Source of the DNA: JAYPWI01 sp038135065 | GTDB lineage: Bacteria; Actinomycetota; Acidimicrobiia; Acidimicrobiales; Poriferisodalaceae | Direction of reading: 5' to 3' | Length of the DNA: 64,000 nt | Assembly: GCA_038135065.1 (NCBI GenBank) | Contig: JAYPWI010000010.1 | Span: 38,842-102,841, forward strand | Shown: positions 57,593-64,000 of the stretch, one piece after another | How the letters are laid out: the number at the start of each line of letters is the position of its first letter | How positions within the stretch are numbered: position 1 is the stretch's first letter | Notes under the pieces: model-generated | Databases searched by the model: none | What the model was told of the DNA's origin: nothing | The model's input: only the letters and a program-made list of their open reading frames with translations | Program-made: the position numbers and the translations under genes

Positions 57593-57997
57593 ATGAGCAC
57601 AGCGAACGACGAGACGGTGAGCAGCGCCGGATATCCGAACCCGCCGGAGCTGCGCTCCCGCTACGTCGATCCCGAGGCCATGGAGTGGGAGCCGTCCCAG
57701 TTCGAGGGAATCGAGACCAAGATCCTCTGGGCCGACCCCGACACAGGCCGCTCGACGATCCTGTTCAAGCTGGCGCCGGGAGCCGTCGTGCCCGCACACG
57801 AACACGTCGATGTAGAGCAGACGTGGGTCATCTCCGGCTCGTTCGAGGACCACGAGGGTCGGGCGGTGGCCGGGCAGTACATCTGGCGACCGGGCGGGAA
57901 CCGCCATGAAGCGCGCAGCATTGATGGAGCCGTCATCCTCGGCATGTTCTCTGCCCCGAATCGCTTCGACGCAGGCTCGACCTTCTACACCGACTGA
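57593..57997 (+). CDS. ChrR-type cupin-domain protein
   Basis: A 134-residue single cupin. Metal ligands are in VVPAHEHVDVEQTWVISG (two His and one Glu) and the later His in GGNRHEARSI. The pattern KILWADPDTGRSTILFKLAPGA is that of the cupin domain of ChrR anti-sigma factors and related dioxygenase-like proteins, but the sigma-binding ZAS domain is absent. ATG start with GGGGAG upstream. Stands alone, convergent with the HD gene and downstream of the 17-bp repeats. Confidence 0.85.
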   Translation: MSTANDETVSSAGYPNPPELRSRYVDPEAMEWEPSQFEGIETKILWADPDTGRSTILFKLAPGAVVPAHEHVDVEQTWVISGSFEDHEGRAVAGQYIWRPGGNRHEARSIDGAVILGMFSAPNRFDAGSTFYTD

Positions 57998-58004
57998 ACT
58001 CGGT

Positions 58005-58793
58005 CTACGCGGGGCGTGCCGCCCACCACCTGTCGAGACGGGTCAGGATCTCCCTGCGCCCGAGCACACCTTCCGTCCGCTTCAACTCCAGCAAGAACTT
58101 GAGGGCCTCGCCGATCTCCGGGCCGGGGCCGATACCCAGATGCGCCATCACGGCCTGCCCGTCGATCTCGGGTCGCTCGGCTCGCCGGACCTCGAGTCGG
58201 GCAAGTTCTGCGATGCGCGCCTCGAGATCGTCGAGCGCTGCATGCAGCGCAGCCACCCGCCGAGGATTGCGGGACGTGCAGTCGCTGCGTACCAGGTCGT
58301 TCAGGTCGCCCAGCAGCGCCCCGCCGTCGCGTGCGTAGCGGCGAACGGCGCTGTCGGACCATCCATCGGCGTACCCCTTGAAGCGCCCCGAGAGGAAGAC
58401 CAACCGGCTCACCTCGCTGGTGATGTCCTCGTCGAATCCGAGTTCGGGCATGCGGGCTCGGGTCATCTTCGACCCCACGGCCTCGTGGTGACGGAAGGTG
58501 ACGCCCTCCTCATCGATGCGGCGAGTCTTCGGCTTGCCGATGTCGTGGAACAGCGCAGCGAGCCGGACCCGCAGACGGGGCGGAGCCTGCGCGGTAACCG
58601 CAACGGTGTGACTCAGGACGTCCTTGTGCCGATGAATGGGATCCTGTTCGAGACGCAGGGCGGGTAACTCCGGCAGATGCGCGTCGGCCCACCCGTCATC
58701 GATGAGACGCCACAGGCCCTCGGTGGGGTCCTCGTCGACCAGGACAGCGCTCAGACGCTCGGCCGGGGTGCCCTGTAGGGCAGAAAACTCCAT
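58005..58793 (-). CDS. HD-domain protein resembling the C-terminal part of CCA-adding enzyme
   Basis: A 262-residue protein similar to the helical neck/body and HD region of PcnA-type tRNA nucleotidyltransferase: DPIHRHKDVLSHTVAV, LAALFHDIGKPKTR with the HD pair, and later HHEAVGSKM. The N-terminal polymerase head with its catalytic GSxxDxD is missing and the sequence upstream does not encode it in any frame. This could be a stand-alone phosphohydrolase, such as a 2',3'-cyclic phosphodiesterase. The ATG at 58793 is divergent from dnaE. Confidence 0.78.
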   Translation of the reverse strand: MEFSALQGTPAERLSAVLVDEDPTEGLWRLIDDGWADAHLPELPALRLEQDPIHRHKDVLSHTVAVTAQAPPRLRVRLAALFHDIGKPKTRRIDEEGVTFRHHEAVGSKMTRARMPELGFDEDITSEVSRLVFLSGRFKGYADGWSDSAVRRYARDGGALLGDLNDLVRSDCTSRNPRRVAALHAALDDLEARIAELARLEVRRAERPEIDGQAVMAHLGIGPGPEIGEALKFLLELKRTEGVLGRREILTRLDRWWAARPA

Positions 58794-58879
58794 CAAATCA
58801 CATACCTGCAATTGCAACCCGGTGGGATTTGGGACAAGGTGGACCACAGCAGGGTAGAGCCATAGGTCGGGGCTGCAAA

Positions 58880-61800
58880 TTGGCGGGGTCGTTCGTCCAT
58901 CTCCACACGCACACCGAGTACTCGATGCTCGATGGAGCAGCGCGGGTCAGCGACGCTGTGTCAGCGGCCGTGCGCGACGGCCAACCCGCCTTGGGCATCA
59001 CCGACCACGGAAACATGTACGGGGTCCTCGACTTCTACAAGGAGTGCCGCAACCAGGGCATCAAGCCCATCATCGGCACTGAGGCCTACATGGCCCTCGA
59101 GTCGAACAAGGAGCGCCCGAGTCGCCGGGGAAAGCGGCTCGACGACTCGGGAGGCGACACCGACGGAGGCGCCAAGCTCTACTACCACCTCACCCTCCTC
59201 GCCGAGAACGACACGGGGTACCGAAACCTGCTGAAGCTCAGCAGCCGAGCCTTCCTCGAGGGCTACTACTACAAGCCCCGGATGGACTGGGAGCTGTTCG
59301 AAGAACACGCCGAGGGCCTGATCGCCACCACCGGTTGCCTGGGCAGTGTGGTGCAACAGGCCCTCCTCGCAGGCAACTACGACCTCGCCCTGCAGCGAGC
59401 GGCCCGGCTGCAGGACATCTTCGGCCGGGACAACCTCTTCATCGAACTCCAGGACCACGACATCCCCGAGCAGCAGCGTTGCAACCCTCAACTGCTCCAG
59501 ATTGCCTCGGCTATCGGGGCACCGCTCCTCGCCACCAACGACCTGCACTACACCCACCAGCACGATGCAGTCAGCCACGACGCGCTCCTGTGCGTGCAGA
59601 CGGGATCGCTGATGAGCGACCCCGACCGGTTCAAGTTCCACGGCGATCAGCACTACCTCAAGACCTCGCGTGAGATGCGCTCGCTGTTCGATGAGCTCCC
59701 ATCGGCCTGCGACAACACCCTGTGGGTGGCCGAGCGAGCCGATGTGACGATCGAGTTCGGCAAGCCCCAGCTCCCCACCTTCCCCCTTCCCGAGGGCTTC
59801 ACCGACGACGACGAGTACCTGCGCCACCTCACCTTCGAGGGGGCCAAGCGGCGGTGGGGTACCGACCTCGCTCCCGAGATCGTTGACCGCTTGGCCTACG
59901 AGCTCAAGGTGATCAGCGACATGGGCTTCTCGGCCTACTTCCTCATCACCTGGGACCTGATTCGTCATGCCAGGGAGTCGGGGATCCGGGTCGGTCCCGG
60001 TCGCGGTAGCGCTGCGGGCTGTGCCGTGGCATACACCCTGTGGATCACCGATCTGGATCCGATCCGCTACGACCTGCTGTTCGAACGCTTCCTCAACCCC
60101 GGTCGGATCTCGATGCCCGACATCGACATGGACTTCGACGACCGCTACCGGGACGAGATGATCCGCTATACGGCCGAACGATACGGCAGGGAGAACACGG
60201 CCCAGATCATCACCTTCTCGACCATCAAGGCCCGGGCCGCCGTGCGGGATGCCGCCCGGGTACTGGGGTATCCCTACGCGGTGGGTGACAAGGTAGCGAA
60301 GGCCATGCCACCCCTGGTCATGGGCCGCGACACCCCCCTGTATGCCTGCATGGAGGAGCACGAGAAGTACAGCGACGGCTTCAAAGCTGCGGCCGAGCTG
60401 CGGTCGATGTACGAGTCCGATCCCGACGTGCGAAAGGTCATCGACGTGGCCAAGGGGCTGGAGGGCCTGCGCCGCCAGGACTCCATCCATGCAGCCGCAG
60501 TGGTCATCACCGATCAGCCGCTGACCGAGTATCTGCCGATCCAGCGCAAGCCCGAGTCGGGGGTTGATCCCGAACATGCGCCGGTGGTGACCCAATACGA
60601 GATGAACGGGGTCGAGGAACTCGGCCTGCTGAAGATGGACTTCCTCGGGCTCCGCACCCTGTCCATCATCGACGAGGCGCTCCGGCTGATTCGGGAGACC
60701 CACGGGCTCGAGGTGGACATCGACCACGTGGACCTCGAGGACGGCGCAACCTACGAACTCCTACGGGCCGGCGATTCACTGGGCGTGTTCCAGTTGGAGT
60801 CGAACCCCATGCGGGCCCTGATGCGCTCACTGGCCCCGACTGCCTTCGACGACGTGGCCGCCCTGGTTGCCCTGTACCGGCCAGGCCCCATGGCCGCCAA
60901 CATGCACAACGACTACGCCGATCGGAAAAACGGGCGTAAGCCGGTCGATCTCCCCCACCCGGACCTCGGCGGCATCCTGGGCGATACCTACGGTCTGATG
61001 ATCTACCAAGAGGCCATGATGCGGGTGGCCCAGCAGATTGCGGGCTACACCCTGGCCGAGGCCGACGACCTCAGGAAAGCGTGCGGTAAGAAAAAGCGCG
61101 AGCTCATCGCAGAACACCGCGTCAAGTTCGTCGAGGGCACAGCGCACAACGGCTACGACAAGTCGCTGGGCACTCGCCTGTTCGACATCATCGAACCCTT
61201 CGCCGACTACGCCTTCAACAAGAGCCACGCCTTCGGATACGGGTTCATCAGCTTCCAGACGGCCTTCCTGAAGGCCAACTACCGGGTCGAGTTCATGGCC
61301 GCCGTCCTCACGGGGGTCAAGCACAACCTCGACAAGGCGGGCATCTACCTCAACGACTGCCGTCAGGCGGGCATTGTGGTGGAGGTCCCCGACGTGAACC
61401 GATCAGAGGTCGACTTCTGCTCCAAGGAGGGGCGGATTCCTTTCGGTCTCTCGGCCATTCGCAACGTCGGCGAGGGCGTGGTGACCCCCATCGTGGAGGA
61501 GCGGAACGCCAACGGCCCCTATGCCGACTTCTACGAATTCTGCGAGCGGGTTCCCCTCGGGATTCTCAACAAGCGATCGATCGAGGCCTTGATCAAGGCC
61601 GGAGCCTTCACCTCGATGGGGCACCCCCGACAGGGCCTGCTCATGGTCTACGAACAGATCATCGACCGCATCGTGGGGCGCCGCAAAGAAGCCGACATGG
61701 GTATCCAGACCCTCTTCGGAGAACTCGAGGCAACCGTCGACGGCTACGACGATCGCCTGCCCATCCCCGACGAAGAAGCAGAGCAGAGGACGGTGTTGGC

Positions 61801-62407
61801 GTGGGAGAAGGAGATGTTGGGCCTGTACGTCTCCAGCCATCCCCTCATGGGGGCCGAGGCTTCGTTGCGACGGGCCACCGACTGCTCCATCGGTGAGGTC
61901 GGCGCAGTTCCCCTCACCGAGGACGGCCGCGACCCCATGGTGTGCATCGGTGGGGTGGTCACCGACCTCCAGCGCAAATACACCCGCAATGGTGACCTGA
62001 TGGCGGTGCTGACCCTCGAGGACCTGCAGTCCTCCATCGAGGTCATGATCTTCCCCCGCACCATGGCTGATCACGGGCACCACCTCGACGACGACATCGT
62101 CGTCACCATCACGGGGCGCGTCGACCGCCGGGACGACGAACCCAAGTTCATCGCCAACAGCATCAACCGCCACCAGACCACAACGGGTGCGGCGGCCCTT
62201 CGTCTCGCCATCGAATCGCACCTGGTGAGCGATGTGCTGGTCGCCGAACTCAAGGGTGTCTTGGAAAATCATCCCGGTGACGCGGAGGTGTTCCTGCACC
62301 TCGATGACCATGTCATCCGCCTGCCTGAGACCTACCGGGTCGACACCACCAACGGGCTGGCCGGCGAGTTGCGCGTGATGCTCGGCCCAGACGCAGTCCT
62401 CGTCTGA
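58880..62407 (+). CDS. dnaE: DNA polymerase III alpha subunit
   Basis: The replicative polymerase of the chromosome; 1175 residues. The PHP domain begins HLHTHTEYSMLDG and GITDHGNMYG, with metal-binding residues intact, so proofreading by PHP is possible. Polymerase catalytic aspartates are in PDIDMDFDDR (about residue 415), preceded by GPGRGSAAG. The C-terminus has the OB-fold and tau-binding parts. This is the DnaE1 form. The start is taken as TTG at 58880, just before the conserved SFVHLHTH; a longer frame begins at 58829. An ATAGGT box ends 13 bases upstream. Confidence 0.96.
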   Translation: MAGSFVHLHTHTEYSMLDGAARVSDAVSAAVRDGQPALGITDHGNMYGVLDFYKECRNQGIKPIIGTEAYMALESNKERPSRRGKRLDDSGGDTDGGAKLYYHLTLLAENDTGYRNLLKLSSRAFLEGYYYKPRMDWELFEEHAEGLIATTGCLGSVVQQALLAGNYDLALQRAARLQDIFGRDNLFIELQDHDIPEQQRCNPQLLQIASAIGAPLLATNDLHYTHQHDAVSHDALLCVQTGSLMSDPDRFKFHGDQHYLKTSREMRSLFDELPSACDNTLWVAERADVTIEFGKPQLPTFPLPEGFTDDDEYLRHLTFEGAKRRWGTDLAPEIVDRLAYELKVISDMGFSAYFLITWDLIRHARESGIRVGPGRGSAAGCAVAYTLWITDLDPIRYDLLFERFLNPGRISMPDIDMDFDDRYRDEMIRYTAERYGRENTAQIITFSTIKARAAVRDAARVLGYPYAVGDKVAKAMPPLVMGRDTPLYACMEEHEKYSDGFKAAAELRSMYESDPDVRKVIDVAKGLEGLRRQDSIHAAAVVITDQPLTEYLPIQRKPESGVDPEHAPVVTQYEMNGVEELGLLKMDFLGLRTLSIIDEALRLIRETHGLEVDIDHVDLEDGATYELLRAGDSLGVFQLESNPMRALMRSLAPTAFDDVAALVALYRPGPMAANMHNDYADRKNGRKPVDLPHPDLGGILGDTYGLMIYQEAMMRVAQQIAGYTLAEADDLRKACGKKKRELIAEHRVKFVEGTAHNGYDKSLGTRLFDIIEPFADYAFNKSHAFGYGFISFQTAFLKANYRVEFMAAVLTGVKHNLDKAGIYLNDCRQAGIVVEVPDVNRSEVDFCSKEGRIPFGLSAIRNVGEGVVTPIVEERNANGPYADFYEFCERVPLGILNKRSIEALIKAGAFTSMGHPRQGLLMVYEQIIDRIVGRRKEADMGIQTLFGELEATVDGYDDRLPIPDEEAEQRTVLAWEKEMLGLYVSSHPLMGAEASLRRATDCSIGEVGAVPLTEDGRDPMVCIGGVVTDLQRKYTRNGDLMAVLTLEDLQSSIEVMIFPRTMADHGHHLDDDIVVTITGRVDRRDDEPKFIANSINRHQTTTGAAALRLAIESHLVSDVLVAELKGVLENHPGDAEVFLHLDDHVIRLPETYRVDTTNGLAGELRVMLGPDAVLV

Positions 62408-62436
62408 CGACGCTCCAACGACCCACCTCCGCTGGC

Positions 62437-62442
62437 TACCAT
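62437..62442 (+). promoter_or_regulatory. -10 box of the glutamine-synthetase-like gene
   Basis: TACCAT preceded by GGC; predicted start near 62449, a 17-base leader with AGGGGG before the ATG at 62466. Confidence 0.45.
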
Positions 62443-62465
62443 GCCCCTGGACACAGGGGGCACCC

Positions 62466-63779
62466 ATGATCGACGTCGCCCGGATCAGGATGTTGTGGCC
62501 TGATCATCTCGGTATCGCCCGGGGCAAATACCTGCCTACCGCCTTTGCGTTGGAGGGGACCGGGCATGCGGCCGCCGTGTTCAGCCTTGGGTACGACCGG
62601 TCGTTCGAGCCCACCCCCGGGTCCGGGGTACTGGACGGCTTCCCCGATATACACGCCACCTTCGATCCCGACGATGTGCGACCCGGTTGGGACGACGACC
62701 GCACCGGGGTGGTGGTGTGCGACCTGCACATGGGTCACGACCCGTTCCGCTACGCAGCCCGCTACGCCTTGAGTAAGGCCGTCTCGGAGTGGGCCGAGTT
62801 GGGCTACGCGGTCAAGGTGGGGATCGAGCTCGAGGCCTACGTCCTCGAGCCCGATGGCGAGGGTGGGTGGAAGCCCTGGGACACACCGGGGGCCTACGTC
62901 TACGGAACTGGTCGAGCCGTCGATCCCGTCGGTCTGATGGATCAGATCTTCGACCGGGCTCTGGGCAGCGGGATCGTTGTCGAATCGCTCAACGCCGAAT
63001 TCGACCAGGGACAGTTCGAACTGACACTCCGCTACGACGACGCCATGAAGGCCGCCGACGATGCATTCCTGTTCCGGCTGCTGGCCAGGGAAACCGCCAT
63101 CGAACACGGCTTGCAGATGACCTTCCTGGGCAAGCCGTTTGCCCAATGTGAGGGCAGTGGGGTCCACGTCAACTTCTCGCTCCTCGACGCGAACGGCGTC
63201 AACGGCTTGGCGGACGAGGGTGCCTCCGATGGGCTCTCGGACCTGGCCCGCGGGTGTTTGGCCGGCCTGTGCCATCACCACCAGGCCATGACGGCCCTGT
63301 GTGCGCCCACCGTGAATGCGTACCGTCGTCTGCAACCCATGACCTTCTCGGGTCGGCGGGCCAACTGGGGGTACGACCATCGGATGACCGGCACCCGGGT
63401 GCCACCACCGCGCGGTCAGAGCACCCGCCTGGAATCGCGCCTCCCCGATGGTTCGTGCAACATCCACACCGCAGTGGCCACCGTGCTCCAGGCGGCGCGC
63501 CTTGGCGTGGTCAACCATCTCGAGTGCCCCGAACCCGAGTCCAACGACGGCATCGAGACCTGGAACACCGAGATCACCTCGGCGTTGAACCTCTCGGCTG
63601 CACTCGATGACCTCGAGGCCGATGGCCCCCTATGTCAGGCGGTCAGCCAGGACCTCGTCGACAACTTCGTGGCCATCAAGCGCACCGAGTGGCAGCGCTA
63701 CATCGATGCCACCCCGGACTGGGAACAGGCCGAGGGTATGACCGCCTGGGAACGAGACCAGTACATCCCGTACCACTGA
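62466..63779 (+). CDS. Glutamine synthetase family protein, not the main GlnA
   Basis: A 437-residue ligase-fold enzyme. Metal and ATP motifs are GIELEAYVLEP, NAEFDQGQFE, GSGVHVNFSL and the glutamate/ATP segment RLQPMTFSGRRANWGYD with SRLPDGSCNIHTAVATVL. The tyrosine adenylylation site of GlnA is missing. The sequence resembles the GlnA-like enzymes that join glutamate to amines (polyamine or methylamine utilisation). ATG start with RBS and -10. Convergent with a second family member at the window edge. Confidence 0.88.
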   Translation: MIDVARIRMLWPDHLGIARGKYLPTAFALEGTGHAAAVFSLGYDRSFEPTPGSGVLDGFPDIHATFDPDDVRPGWDDDRTGVVVCDLHMGHDPFRYAARYALSKAVSEWAELGYAVKVGIELEAYVLEPDGEGGWKPWDTPGAYVYGTGRAVDPVGLMDQIFDRALGSGIVVESLNAEFDQGQFELTLRYDDAMKAADDAFLFRLLARETAIEHGLQMTFLGKPFAQCEGSGVHVNFSLLDANGVNGLADEGASDGLSDLARGCLAGLCHHHQAMTALCAPTVNAYRRLQPMTFSGRRANWGYDHRMTGTRVPPPRGQSTRLESRLPDGSCNIHTAVATVLQAARLGVVNHLECPEPESNDGIETWNTEITSALNLSAALDDLEADGPLCQAVSQDLVDNFVAIKRTEWQRYIDATPDWEQAEGMTAWERDQYIPYH

Positions 63780-63788
63780 GGGACCCGT

Positions 63789-64000
63789 TCAGCACATCTC
63801 CCGATAGCGGGCGAACTCCCAGTCGCTGATCTCGTCACCGATCGGATCGGCGCCGCTGTCGGTGTAGCGCTCGGCCTCGGCCCGAGCCATCAGCACGAAG
63901 TTGTGGGAGAACTCCTCCCCCAGGTCGGCGGCCAGGGCACTCCCTTCGAATGCCTCGATGGCAGTGGCCACATCGGCCGGCAACGGGACGGCATCACCGG
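63789..64000 (-). CDS. Glutamine synthetase family protein, C-terminal end (cut by window edge)
   Basis: The last 70 codons of a minus-strand gene whose start lies beyond 64000. LPADVATAIEAFEGSALAADLGEEF and, later, GDEISDWEFARYREMC match the C-terminal helix region of glutamine synthetases, including the terminal Trp-Glu before a Tyr. It ends nine bases from the convergent gene at 63779. It is a second, different member of the same family. Confidence 0.8.
   Translation of the reverse strand, partial: GDAVPLPADVATAIEAFEGSALAADLGEEFSHNFVLMARAEAERYTDSGADPIGDEISDWEFARYREMC

Overview
The window is about 64 kb of GC-rich chromosome from an actinobacterium. An Acidimicrobiia-like member is the best guess, inferred from gene content rather than from a marker gene. 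Points in favour: many GTG starts, a Lys/Ala-tailed topoisomerase I, an F420-type (DUF385) oxidoreductase, a luciferase-like flavin monooxygenase, a family III CoA-transferase, a b558-type succinate dehydrogenase and a possible GlnR-type operator in front of amt. Two runs of ten Ns show that it is a draft scaffold, possibly from a metagenome. I see no phage, insertion sequence, CRISPR array or rRNA. The only RNA gene found is a tRNA-Thr(CGT).

Layout. 1-6.1 kb: PIN/TRAM membrane protein (cut by the edge), a Crp/Fnr regulator, then radA, a lipoprotein and clpC on the minus strand. 6.3-11.5 kb: polyprenyl diphosphate synthase, a haem-type membrane reductase subunit with ApbE and a repeat protein, a thioesterase and lysS. 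11.5-15.6 kb: a compact minus-strand cluster with folK, folB, a phosphatase-like protein without its cysteine, hpt, tilS, a DUF2342 metalloprotease-like protein and a 44-residue membrane protein. 15.7-29.9 kb: an accessory catabolic region with two Rieske oxygenases, a Baeyer-Villiger-type monooxygenase, a TauD-type dioxygenase, three oxidoreductases, a ketosynthase III and a CoA-transferase, plus small cupin and NIPSNAP proteins. This is probably degradation of hydrophobic, aromatic or alicyclic compounds. 30-37.6 kb: tRNA-Thr, holB, tmk, an MFS exporter, topA and a DUF368 lipid-carrier transporter. 37.9-44 kb: amt, an SDR, proton/sodium pyrophosphatase hppA, nhaA and a STAS protein. 44.3-50.3 kb: a flavin oxidoreductase with a TetR regulator, then a MoxR ATPase, an acetyltransferase and a VWA protein. 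50.4-56 kb: a catalytically dead-looking GH2 protein and sdhCAB. 56-64 kb: small membrane protein, CDF transporter, cupin, HD-domain protein, dnaE and two glutamine-synthetase-family genes facing each other.

Regulation and organisation. Actinobacterial -10 boxes (TANNNT, often GGCTANCGT) can be seen before many genes. In seven cases the box ends exactly seven bases before the start codon, which predicts leaderless mRNAs. Within operons, start and stop codons often overlap as GTGA or ATGA. Both features help fix start codons and are used below.

Main points to follow up: an eight-step, 11-bp phased array of GlnR-like half-sites before amt; a scaffold junction at 37.6-37.95 kb that appears to hold the same locus twice with GC-biased errors; a second gap inside hppA that closes in frame through a 5-base overlap; a pseudophosphatase where folE/folP/ftsH are often found; a GH2 protein that has lost both catalytic glutamates; a RadA with KHRFG instead of KNRFG; and an ApbE/reductase locus with no visible flavin-accepting protein. 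I found no clear new defence or mobile system.
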